Positions 52,598 to 60,326 of a stretch of 64,000 nt of DNA are shown in pieces; position 1 is the stretch's first letter; each line of letters opens with the position of its first letter. This DNA is from CAJBVG01 sp943371235 (GTDB lineage: Bacteria > Bacteroidota > Bacteroidia > Sphingobacteriales > Sphingobacteriaceae): positions 22,450 to 86,449 of the forward strand of contig CALRTZ010000005.1 of assembly GCA_943371235.1 (NCBI GenBank), in the 5' to 3' direction. A model generated the notes under the pieces. It searched no databases, was not told where the DNA came from, and saw only the letters and a list, made by a program, of their open reading frames with translations. The position numbers were made by a program, and so were the translations under genes.

Positions 52598-53230
52598 ATG
52601 GAAAATTTAAAAGTTAGGTTAAGTAGTATACTCGAAAATAAATTAATTGATGAAATTATAGAGTTTGGCAAAATCTCATCACACAAAGAAGGCGACGTAA
52701 TTATCGATTATAATAAAATGATAAAAGCCATGCCTATTGTATTGAGCGGGAGCATACGTGTAATGCGAAAAGAAGATGGAGGGCGCGAAATTTTATTGTA
52801 TTATTTGAATAGCAATGAAAGTTGCGCTATGGCCTATACTTGCTGCATGGAAGCGCGTAAAAGCGAAATTAAAGCCATTGCCGAAACAGATACCGAAATA
52901 CTTTCTATACCACATGATAAGCTCGATGAGTGGTTGGTAAAATACCCCTCATGGAAATCGTATATCTTTAACAGTTTTACATCAAGGTTCAACGAGTTGC
53001 TAAAATCATTGGAGAGCATAGCCTTTCAGAAACTTGACGATCGATTGGTACGTTACTTAAAGAACAAAACCACAGCCAGTGGTAAAATGGTAGTAAGTGC
53101 TTCGCATCAACAAATAGCCGACGAGCTTGGCACAAGTAGAGTAGTGGTTTCTCGCCTCTTAAAGATGCTCGAAAACGAAAACAAAGTTATCCTCTATCGC
53201 AACGAACTAAAAGTTCTTAGTAGTTTGTAG
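52598..53230 (+). CDS. Crp/Fnr family regulator with a Cys cluster, likely regulator of the sulfur island
   Basis: 210 aa. Cyclic-nucleotide-binding-like domain (about 10-120) and a C-terminal winged helix with HQQIADELGTSRVVVSRLLKML (about 167-188). In the sensor domain SNESCAMAYTCCMEARKSE has Cys76, Cys82 and Cys83. These are not placed like the FNR iron-sulfur ligands. They could sense persulfide or oxidants by forming di- or polysulfide bonds, as other regulators of persulfide dioxygenase genes do. It is the last gene of the island and the obvious candidate for binding the TGTAAC sites at 43425 and 44301. Confidence 0.88.
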   Translation: MENLKVRLSSILENKLIDEIIEFGKISSHKEGDVIIDYNKMIKAMPIVLSGSIRVMRKEDGGREILLYYLNSNESCAMAYTCCMEARKSEIKAIAETDTEILSIPHDKLDEWLVKYPSWKSYIFNSFTSRFNELLKSLESIAFQKLDDRLVRYLKNKTTASGKMVVSASHQQIADELGTSRVVVSRLLKMLENENKVILYRNELKVLSSL

Positions 53231-53240
53231 GATTATTAAC

Positions 53241-53340
53241 TCTTTGCGAACCTCTGCGAAAACTTAGCGCCCTTTGCGTGAACGGTTAAAATAGTTCACG
53301 CAAAGGGCGCTAAGTTTACGCAAAAACCGCAAATTCGCTA
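53241..53340. repeat. 10-bp periodic array with a perfect 24-bp inverted repeat
   Basis: Left arm 53260-53283 and right arm 53294-53317 are perfect inverted copies of 24 bp around a 10-nt loop. Units have a 10-bp period (TCTTTGCGAA, CCTCTGCGAA, AACTTAGCGC, CCTTTGCGTG). It lies between convergent genes, can act as a bidirectional terminator, and its right end supplies the last codons and stop of the adaptor gene. Confidence 0.9.
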
Positions 53341-54447
53341 GTTCGCTGGTTCGATATTCTCTTCCTTCTTGCTACCCTTTAACTTCGAACTCTTATCAAT
53401 ACCCGATAATACTTCGATGTTAATTCCATCAGACAATCCAGTTTTGATAAATACTTTTTTGAAATTTTGTGGAGTGCTTGTTTCCACTTCTACGTATGCT
53501 TTTTCTTTATCGAACTTCATTACACTTTCGGGAATGCTAAGCACAGAATCTCTACGATCCAATACAATGTCGGCATTGGCGCTGTAACCTGCGCGAATAA
53601 AACTGCCTGGTTTTAGTTTCATGGCTGCTTTTATTTCAAATTGTATGGCACCATCTTGCTCTACACCCTTTGGTGAAATGTATTCTAATACTGCATCGTA
53701 TTTCTCGGTAGTAATGGCTCCAATGGTTACAATTAAGGCCATTCCCGATTTAATTTTTCCTACTTCCGATTCGTCTACTTTTCCTAGAAAAATCATGTCT
53801 TTCATGTCTGCAATACTTGCAATAGTAGTTCCCTCGTTAAAAGTGTTGCTCTCTATTACAGAATTTCCCACTTTAACAGGCACATTCAAAATCATCCCAT
53901 CAATAGTAGCAGTTATTATAGTGTTGGTGGCATTGCCCATAGATTTTGAGCTACCTTGTTTTATCAATTGCAAATTATTATCAGCAGTTTCTAATTCTTC
54001 TTTTGCATTGTTATAGGTAACATCTACTCGCTGAAATTCTGCCATCGAAATTACTTTTTGGTCGAACAGTTTTTTATTTCTATCGTACTCTACTTTGGCA
54101 TTGTTAAAGGTTATTTTCGCACGGTTCAGTCTGCTTTCTGCTTCGTTTAAACTTACCATGTTTGGTATAATTTTTACACGCGCAATTTTATCGCCACGGC
54201 GAACCATTTTACCAGCTTCTACATACAACTCTTCTATAATACCCGATACACGTGGTTTAATGTCAACCTCTCTGCGTGGTACTACTGCACCTGTTGCCAC
54301 TGTTTTTTTAATGATGTTGTTTACACTCGCTTTCTCGATGTTATAAACTTCAGGAGCTTTCTCCGATTTCTTGTATAGGAAATACATCGTACCTACAAAT
54401 ACAACACCTAACAAACTAAACAATACAATTCGAACAACTTTTTTCAT
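53338..54447 (-). CDS. Periplasmic adaptor of a MacA/HlyD-type efflux system
   Basis: 369 aa. One N-terminal membrane segment (VVRIVLFSLLGVVFVGTMYFLYK), then the membrane-fusion-protein layout: barrel-sandwich with RVSGIIEELYVEAGKMVRRGDKIARV, a helical hairpin (about 100-180), and beta-barrel segments. It bridges the inner-membrane ABC transporter to an outer-membrane TolC-like channel. It is the last gene of an operon running ATPase, permease, permease, adaptor on the minus strand. No TolC homologue is encoded here. Substrate unknown. Confidence 0.88.
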   Translation of the reverse strand: MKKVVRIVLFSLLGVVFVGTMYFLYKKSEKAPEVYNIEKASVNNIIKKTVATGAVVPRREVDIKPRVSGIIEELYVEAGKMVRRGDKIARVKIIPNMVSLNEAESRLNRAKITFNNAKVEYDRNKKLFDQKVISMAEFQRVDVTYNNAKEELETADNNLQLIKQGSSKSMGNATNTIITATIDGMILNVPVKVGNSVIESNTFNEGTTIASIADMKDMIFLGKVDESEVGKIKSGMALIVTIGAITTEKYDAVLEYISPKGVEQDGAIQFEIKAAMKLKPGSFIRAGYSANADIVLDRRDSVLSIPESVMKFDKEKAYVEVETSTPQNFKKVFIKTGLSDGINIEVLSGIDKSSKLKGSKKEENIEPAN

Positions 54448-54547
54448 ATAAATTTATTTTTCAATTTTCATTTATTTGCACATTTTTATATTCACTCTAA
54501 TACCAACTCAACTCCACATTTCCATATGTACTGGATTAGAGCACCGG

Positions 54548-54582
54548 CTCCCAGCTCTCAACTCTACGCTCCCAGCTATTTA
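54548..54582. repeat. 7-bp array (CTCCCAG / CTCTCAA)
   Basis: Units CTCCCAG, CTCTCAA, CTCTACG, CTCCCAG, CTATTTA. It shares its unit with the array at 34771-34807 and touches the permease stop codon at 54580-54582. Confidence 0.75.
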
Positions 54583-55842
54583 CCCGTCGGCCCTCAAAGC
54601 CTCAATAGGCTTCACCTGTATAGCTCTCCTTGCCGGTATAAATCCTGCCAATGCACCCGCAACAATCAACACCGTTAAGGCGGTTATGGCAATATTTAAA
54701 TCAACCTGTGGGTTTTTAAACATCCCACCATCAGGGTTTGCACCCATGCCCAAGTTTACCAATTCTAAAATTCCTATGCCAATTACCAAGCCAAAGTAAC
54801 CTGCTATGGTTGTTAAAAAAACAGATTCTAAAATTATTTGCCCTACCACTTTTATAGGTGTTGCACCCAAGGCTCTTTTAATTCCAATTTCTTTGGTGCG
54901 TTCTTTAACCACTATTAACATAATATTACTCACGCCAATTATTCCTGCTAATAAGGTACCTATTCCTACAATCCACACCAATAAATCGATGCCATTAAAC
55001 AAGCCATTTATTTTACCAAACTCTTTACCCATGTTCCAATGCCCAATGGCTAATTGGTCGTCGGGTGAAATATGATGGCGAGTTTTCATCAACTCTATCA
55101 CTTTATTTTCTACTATTTCAACTGGAATATTTTCTTTAGAAGTAATGGCATACCAACCTACAACGTTTCCATAATTAAAGGCAGTTTGGAAAGTGGTAAA
55201 AGGTACATACACCGTTTGTGCTTCTTCCTGTCCTTGCCCGCCAGCTTGCTTGGTTTTAAACAAACCTACGACTTGGAAATACACACCGTTGATGCGTATG
55301 TATTGCCCAATGGGATCTTCATCTTTCTCAAATAAAATTTCTTGTACACGGTTTCCAATTACGGCTACTTTTCTTTTTTCTTTAATATCATAATCATTAA
55401 TAAATCGTCCTCTGAGATTATTCATGGGTTGTATTTTCTCGAATTCAGGAAAATCTCCATAAATAGAAAACTGACCGGTTTTTACACCACGCGTAATATT
55501 ATTGCCACCTCTAAAACCACCGAGCTGGTTGCGTGCGCAAACATATTGTGCTTCGGGTATGGTATTTTTAATGGCTTCTGTATCGTCGTTATTATAATTA
55601 AACCTACGCCCTGGTTGGAAACCTGCATAGGCTTTGTTGGTTTTCTGAGTCCACAAAAAAAAACTATTGGTAGCCATGCCATCAAAACCACCCACTACGC
55701 CGTTGCGCAATCCGTTACCAGAGCCTAACATTATTACCAACATAAAAATACCCCAGAACACCCCAAATGCTGTAAGGGTAGTTCTTAATTTATTTTTTTT
55801 GATGGTGCTAAAAATTTCTTGCCAATTGTCTCTATCAAACAT
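54580..55842 (-). CDS. MacB-like ABC transporter permease (second of a pair)
   Basis: 420 aa from ATG 55842 (MFDRDNWQEIFSTIKKNKLRT), which follows the upstream permease stop by one base; an in-frame ATG 24 bp earlier would overlap that gene. Layout of FtsX/MacB permeases: first membrane segment (about 20-42), a large periplasmic domain (about 45-285), then three membrane segments near the C-terminus with the ERTKEIGIKRALGATP motif and QVKPIEALRADG end. It is similar to the neighbouring permease along its length, so the pair arose by duplication and may work as a heterodimer. Confidence 0.9.
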   Translation of the reverse strand: MFDRDNWQEIFSTIKKNKLRTTLTAFGVFWGIFMLVIMLGSGNGLRNGVVGGFDGMATNSFFLWTQKTNKAYAGFQPGRRFNYNNDDTEAIKNTIPEAQYVCARNQLGGFRGGNNITRGVKTGQFSIYGDFPEFEKIQPMNNLRGRFINDYDIKEKRKVAVIGNRVQEILFEKDEDPIGQYIRINGVYFQVVGLFKTKQAGGQGQEEAQTVYVPFTTFQTAFNYGNVVGWYAITSKENIPVEIVENKVIELMKTRHHISPDDQLAIGHWNMGKEFGKINGLFNGIDLLVWIVGIGTLLAGIIGVSNIMLIVVKERTKEIGIKRALGATPIKVVGQIILESVFLTTIAGYFGLVIGIGILELVNLGMGANPDGGMFKNPQVDLNIAITALTVLIVAGALAGFIPARRAIQVKPIEALRADG

Positions 55843-55843
55843 A

Positions 55844-57073
55844 TTATTCGTCTCTAAGTGCTTCAATAGGTTTAATTCTGGCAGCTTTTAAGGCAGGTAC
55901 AAAACCTGCAACTGCTCCTGCAAATATCAAAAATAACGTTGCCCCAATGGCAATGTTTAAATCTACTTCTGGGTTTCTAAAAAAGTCGGAGGGAGGCATG
56001 AATTTTTTCGCAAGCTCTGTAACAATTACGCCTAATACTAAGCCAATGTAGCCTGCAAAACCTGTAATTAAAACAGACTCTTGTATTACTAAACTAACTA
56101 TAGAAAAGGGGGTGGCACCAATGGCTTTTCTAACACCAATTTCTTTTGTACGCTCTTTCACTACAATCATCATTATATTGCTCACCCCAACAATTCCTGC
56201 TATAATAGTTCCTATACCAATAATACCGACAAAGAATTTTATGCCGTTCAACAAATCCATTATGTTTTTATAATTCTCATTATTATCAAACGCAAATAGT
56301 GCACGCTCATCTGCAGGGTCAATTTTATATTTTGTTTGGAGGTATGTTCTGGAATCTTCTAACATACGCTTACTTTGCACTAAACTTGCTTTGCCAGTAC
56401 TAAACCAAATAACTGATACAAAATCTTTCCCATTATAAGTTTTCTGCATAGTGCTTATGGGTATATATATACGGTCGTTATCTTGCCTGCCTTCATCCAC
56501 TAAAACCCCAATTACTTTAAAAGGTACACCGGTAATGTCTATGTATTTACCAATCGGGTCTTCGTCTTTAAACAAGGCTTCTTTTACGGGCTTACCAATT
56601 ACAGCAACTTTACGATTTTCCGTAATATCTAGTTCATTAATAAATCTGCCTGCTATGATGTTGCACTTTTCTAACTTATCATGGTCTTTGCCACAAGCAC
56701 GAACTAAGAAAGATCCTTTTTCATTTTTATAATTAATACTTTTTATTTTTTGTACATCTCTAGAAACAGTAATGTATTCTATACCCGGAATATTATTTTT
56801 GATGTACTCGAAATCTTCATTCTTCAGCATTATTCTTCGGCCTGCTTGCATGCCTTGGTAGGGATTGCTGGTTACTCCACCTTCTATCCATATGGCATTG
56901 CTCGCGTCTGAGAGGAATTGTTTTTCTGCACCATTTTTTAATCCCTGACCAGAACCTAACAATACAATTAAAATAAAGATACCCCAGGCTACCGAGAAAC
57001 CAGTTAAGAAAGTACGCAGTTTGTTTTTCTGTATCGTACTAAATATTTCTTGCCATTTATCTAAATCGAACAT
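55844..57073 (-). CDS. MacB-like ABC transporter permease (first of a pair)
   Basis: 409 aa. Same layout as its neighbour: MFDLDKWQEIFSTIQKNKLRT at the N-terminus, one membrane segment, a periplasmic MacB-like domain (about 45-275), then three membrane segments with VVKERTKEIGVRKAIGATP and the ARIKPIEALRDE end. MacB-type transporters move substrates from the periplasm through a TolC-like tunnel by mechanotransmission. Start ATG 57073 lies one base after the ATPase stop. Confidence 0.9.
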   Translation of the reverse strand: MFDLDKWQEIFSTIQKNKLRTFLTGFSVAWGIFILIVLLGSGQGLKNGAEKQFLSDASNAIWIEGGVTSNPYQGMQAGRRIMLKNEDFEYIKNNIPGIEYITVSRDVQKIKSINYKNEKGSFLVRACGKDHDKLEKCNIIAGRFINELDITENRKVAVIGKPVKEALFKDEDPIGKYIDITGVPFKVIGVLVDEGRQDNDRIYIPISTMQKTYNGKDFVSVIWFSTGKASLVQSKRMLEDSRTYLQTKYKIDPADERALFAFDNNENYKNIMDLLNGIKFFVGIIGIGTIIAGIVGVSNIMMIVVKERTKEIGVRKAIGATPFSIVSLVIQESVLITGFAGYIGLVLGVIVTELAKKFMPPSDFFRNPEVDLNIAIGATLFLIFAGAVAGFVPALKAARIKPIEALRDE

Positions 57074-57074
57074 C

Positions 57075-57740
57075 TTATGCGGTTTCTATAATGCCGTCTT
57101 TTAATCGTATTATTCTATCGGTTTTTGCAGCTATATCATGCTCATGCGTAACAATTATAATCGTCATTCCGGTATCGTTAATTTCTTTTAGCAAGTTCAT
57201 TACTTCGTAAGAAGTTTGTGTATCTAATGCTCCCGTAGGCTCATCGGCTAAAATAATTTTAGGTTGCGCTATTAAAGCTCTTGCAATGGCTACTCTTTGT
57301 TTTTGTCCACCACTCATTTCACTTGGCAAATGTTCAGCCCAAGCGCTTAAGCCAACTTTCTCTAAATATTGCATGGCAATGGCATTTCTTTTTTTACGAG
57401 AAACCCCTTGGTAATAGAGTGGGAGTGCAACGTTTTCCATTGCATTTTTAAAAGATATTAAATTGAACGATTGAAATACAAAACCTAACATTTGGTTCCT
57501 GTATTTTGCAGATTGCGTTTCTGTTAAATTTTTTATTAAGGTATTATTTAACCAATATTCACCTTCATCATACTGATCGAGCATGCCCAGTATATTTAAC
57601 ATGGTAGATTTGCCCGAACCAGATGAACCCATAATCGATACGAATTCTCCTTCGTTTATTTTCATATCAATGCTTTTCAACACCTTCATAGAGTTGTTGC
57701 CAATAGAATACGATTTGCTGATGCTCTTTAACTCAATCAT
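57075..57740 (-). CDS. ABC transporter ATP-binding protein (MacB/LolD type)
   Basis: 221 aa single nucleotide-binding domain: Walker A GSSGSGKST (about residues 38-46), signature MSGGQKQRVAIARAL (about 143-157), Walker B ILADEPTGALDT and switch His in IVTHEHDIA. Energises the two permeases encoded downstream. As the first gene of the operon it probably follows the promoter in the 72-bp spacer to the DUF3817 gene. Substrate of the system unknown: lipoprotein, peptide or drug export are all possible. Confidence 0.93.
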   Translation of the reverse strand: MIELKSISKSYSIGNNSMKVLKSIDMKINEGEFVSIMGSSGSGKSTMLNILGMLDQYDEGEYWLNNTLIKNLTETQSAKYRNQMLGFVFQSFNLISFKNAMENVALPLYYQGVSRKKRNAIAMQYLEKVGLSAWAEHLPSEMSGGQKQRVAIARALIAQPKIILADEPTGALDTQTSYEVMNLLKEINDTGMTIIIVTHEHDIAAKTDRIIRLKDGIIETA

Positions 57741-57812
57741 AATACCAAGTATAGGAAATACATTAATACCAATTGAATTAATAACGGCTTTGTTACTCGC
57801 CTAACGGGTTTG

Positions 57813-58112
57813 TTACATTTTACTCAATATCTTTTTATCTATGTAAAAAGTACCAAACGGGATAATGCTCGAAGCGAGCACTTGCAAAGTGATGCCTAGT
57901 TTCCATTTATGTTTAAGAGACATTACTAGGGTGTATACCACAAACAGTACAAACAATAAACCATGTGCTTGACCAACTATTTGAACAGGAGTAGGGTTGT
58001 GCCCAATATATTTAATGGGCATGGCTATAAACACCAATACCAAAAATGAAATTCCTTCTAAAAAACCTATTAACCTTAATAAGCCAATTCCGGGTGTTAA
58101 AAACTTCGACAT
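57813..58112 (-). CDS. DUF3817 membrane protein
   Basis: 99 aa with three membrane segments. The DUF3817 pattern is visible: LRLIGFLEGISFLVLVFIAMPIKY split over about residues 12-36, then GQAHGLLFVLFVVY and the end LASSIIPFGTFYIDKK. Function unknown. Similar domains occur alone or fused to other membrane proteins. It is on the same strand as the efflux operon downstream, but a 72-bp spacer separates them. Confidence 0.85.
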   Translation of the reverse strand: MSKFLTPGIGLLRLIGFLEGISFLVLVFIAMPIKYIGHNPTPVQIVGQAHGLLFVLFVVYTLVMSLKHKWKLGITLQVLASSIIPFGTFYIDKKILSKM

Positions 58113-58166
58113 CGTACAAATTTATGCCGAAAGTAGAACATAAATGGCGCTAAACAAAATATATTT

Positions 58167-58796
58167 TTATTCGAATCTTTCTGGAAATTGTTTTATAATT
58201 CCATAGGACAATACATTAGCTAGTTTATAAGTTTCAGTTATAATTTTATCAAAAACTTCGACATCATAACTAAAGTTTTCAGTTACTCTATTTTGTATTT
58301 GCAAATCAAATAATTGAGAATGCAATAGCATTAAATAACTTAGTTCTTCTTTGCTCCAATTAGGATTGACTTTTATTAAATAATCAATAGTTCTATCCAC
58401 ATTAACATCCACTTTATCCCTTGAATCATTTAAATCATCTGCATTATTATTTGATTTATATCTGATGATGCTAATGGTTAAAGAAGTACTAGAACTTATC
58501 GATTCGCAAAATTCATCTCCTTTTTCTCTTCCATAATATCGAGTAAACAATCTGCCCATGTCTTCTTGGTTTGTTAGTAAACGATACAAAGATTCTTCGG
58601 TACCTGGCAAACAATCTACTAAACATAAAACAGCTTGGCGTGACCATATTGCATTATCGACCCATAAGCGCGTCATTTCCGATTTAAAGATTAATTTCTT
58701 ATCACTTTCGCCATAGCTACTTAATATTTGTGCTTGCGAGCTGAATACTGTACAGAGTAACATACTGCTTAGTATTAATTTGAGAGCTGTTTTCAT
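58167..58796 (-). CDS. Exported protein of unknown function
   Basis: 209 aa. Signal peptide MKTALKLILSSMLLCTVFSSQAQ, then a mainly helical domain (about 30-205) with MTRLWVDNAIWSRQAVLCLVDCLP and YYGREKGDEFCESISSS. Two Cys in VLCLVDCLPG may form a disulfide in the periplasm. No family recognised; the helix content and the phrase of residues 30-90 recall short periplasmic helical bundles, but this is not evidence of function. Stands 31 bp after the VOC gene on the same strand. Confidence 0.65.
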   Translation of the reverse strand: MKTALKLILSSMLLCTVFSSQAQILSSYGESDKKLIFKSEMTRLWVDNAIWSRQAVLCLVDCLPGTEESLYRLLTNQEDMGRLFTRYYGREKGDEFCESISSSTSLTISIIRYKSNNNADDLNDSRDKVDVNVDRTIDYLIKVNPNWSKEELSYLMLLHSQLFDLQIQNRVTENFSYDVEVFDKIITETYKLANVLSYGIIKQFPERFE

Positions 58797-58827
58797 TTTA
58801 AGGTATATGTATAGCTCAAAGGTAGAC

Positions 58828-59241
58828 TTATGTTGAGCTACTAGTATGATTTATATCATGTATTTCATAAAACTCAATAGGCAAGCCATCTGGGTCGGCT
58901 ATAAAAGTAAATCGTTTACCAGTAAACTCATCGGTTCGTATAGCTTCTACCTCCACCTTATATTGTTTCATAGTAGCCATTACTTGCGCTAAATTTTCTA
59001 CCTCAAATGCCAAATGTCTTAAGCCTACTGCTTCTGGTTGGCTTAGTCTGGCTGGTGGATTAGGAAAAGAAAATAATTCTATGATATAGTTACCATTCAA
59101 TCCTAAATCTAACTTATAAGAATCGCGTTCTTCTCTGTATGTTTCTGCAAGTATTTCTAAACCTAATACCTGAGTGTAAAAATGTTTAGAACGCTCGTAA
59201 TTGCTGGCTATAATGGCAATGTGATGAAGGGCTTTAATCAT
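58828..59241 (-). CDS. VOC family protein, YaeR/glyoxalase I-like
   Basis: 137 aa. Vicinal-oxygen-chelate fold of the YaeR/SMU1112c group: LHHIAIIASNYERSKHFYTQVLG (residues about 5-27), the middle strand YIIELFSFPNPPAR (about 52-65) and GLRHLAFEVENL (about 72-83), and the C-terminal FTFIADPDGLPIEFYEIHD. Metal ligands His and Glu are in place. Substrate of this group is unknown; it is not the classical glyoxalase I. The gene overlaps the upstream porin gene by 8 bp, showing coupling. Confidence 0.88.
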   Translation of the reverse strand: MIKALHHIAIIASNYERSKHFYTQVLGLEILAETYREERDSYKLDLGLNGNYIIELFSFPNPPARLSQPEAVGLRHLAFEVENLAQVMATMKQYKVEVEAIRTDEFTGKRFTFIADPDGLPIEFYEIHDINHTSSST

Positions 59242-60325
59242 TTAAATGAAAGATAAAAGCTGAGGTAATAGATTTACTTGTTTTGCTAAAGTTGTTGTCT
59301 TCTGCAAATATTGCTTCTTTATTCGAAAATAATTTCCCTTCAATTCTAAAGATTGCAAATTCGCTTATGCTCAAATCGTAATTAATAGAGAACCCAGTTC
59401 CCCAGAACCCATTTACATTATTTGTTGAAAACACATTTTTCATTCTATCATCTAAATACTCGGCTCTAAAGGCTATGCTTTGCTTAATGCTTGGTTTATA
59501 TCGAGCCATGAAAATAGGAGAGTACCAAATATTAAAATAATCTGCTCTATTCCAAATTTCTTCTGCTCCTATGTCAAAACCAACTACCGTGCTAAACTTT
59601 TCATTCCACTGTATTTGAGTATATAAATTGTGGAAATATCTTGGTCTAACATATGTTGCGCTGTAACTGTTATTATTACCAATGTATGAGCTACTATTTA
59701 TTAAAATTTTTGAATTTGGTTTGTATTGAACTTGTGTACCTAAGCTCAATGGGTAATTACTTTGTTTGGCAATCACTTGCCATCCATTTAAAGCCAAAAC
59801 ACTTACATATAATTTACCGTTTTTAGTTGTATATGCAATACGAGCGCCGGCTTCATAATAGGGGCTGGCTTCTGCTTGCAAACTACGGGTAAGGGTCCAA
59901 TTATCAATACCCACGGCACTTTCAATACCTATGTGTGAGGGCATTATACCAACATCAAACCATAAATTATATTTTTTGGTTAGCTTAATACCTACGCTCG
60001 ATTCGTAAATGTATTTATATGCTGCATCGGGACCTGTATAATTTTTATCGGCATAAGTACCTATCATTACTCCTAAGTTTGCACGGTATTTATTGCTTAC
60101 ATAATTAGCCCTTAACAAGGCTAAATTTATTGCAATCTCATTGTTTTTATGATGGTTTACAATACCCCTCAATTTGTCGCTATTTGCATTCCTAAAATCG
60201 TAAGTATAATATGATTCAAAATATGAACTAAGTTTTAAATTAGCTAATATGCTATCACTCCCAACAATACCTGCAAATACAGTGTTTGAGCCAAAAACTA
60301 AAATAAGCAATAAATATTTTTTCAT
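59234..60325 (-). CDS. Outer membrane beta-barrel porin (OmpL-like)
   Basis: 363 aa from ATG 60325 (MKKYLLLILVFGSNTVFAG, signal peptide); an in-frame ATG at 60334 overlaps the amidase stop and is possible. After the signal peptide comes LKLSSYFESYYTYDF, then alternating strands to a C-terminal FIFHLND, fitting the porin family found in Bacteroidota with IESAVGIDNWTLTRS near the middle. Substrate unknown. It lies between the amidase and VOC genes on the same strand, and is likely co-transcribed with both. Confidence 0.78.
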   Translation of the reverse strand: MKKYLLLILVFGSNTVFAGIVGSDSILANLKLSSYFESYYTYDFRNANSDKLRGIVNHHKNNEIAINLALLRANYVSNKYRANLGVMIGTYADKNYTGPDAAYKYIYESSVGIKLTKKYNLWFDVGIMPSHIGIESAVGIDNWTLTRSLQAEASPYYEAGARIAYTTKNGKLYVSVLALNGWQVIAKQSNYPLSLGTQVQYKPNSKILINSSSYIGNNNSYSATYVRPRYFHNLYTQIQWNEKFSTVVGFDIGAEEIWNRADYFNIWYSPIFMARYKPSIKQSIAFRAEYLDDRMKNVFSTNNVNGFWGTGFSINYDLSISEFAIFRIEGKLFSNKEAIFAEDNNFSKTSKSITSAFIFHLND

Positions 60326-60326
60326 G

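Noticed and set aside
57781..57830. GTTAC-rich stretch upstream of the efflux ATPase as a further site for the sulfur-island regulator
   Set aside because: The TGTAAC half-site is present, but the spacing of the partner does not match the two sulfur-island sites and no -7 element lies at 38 bp.
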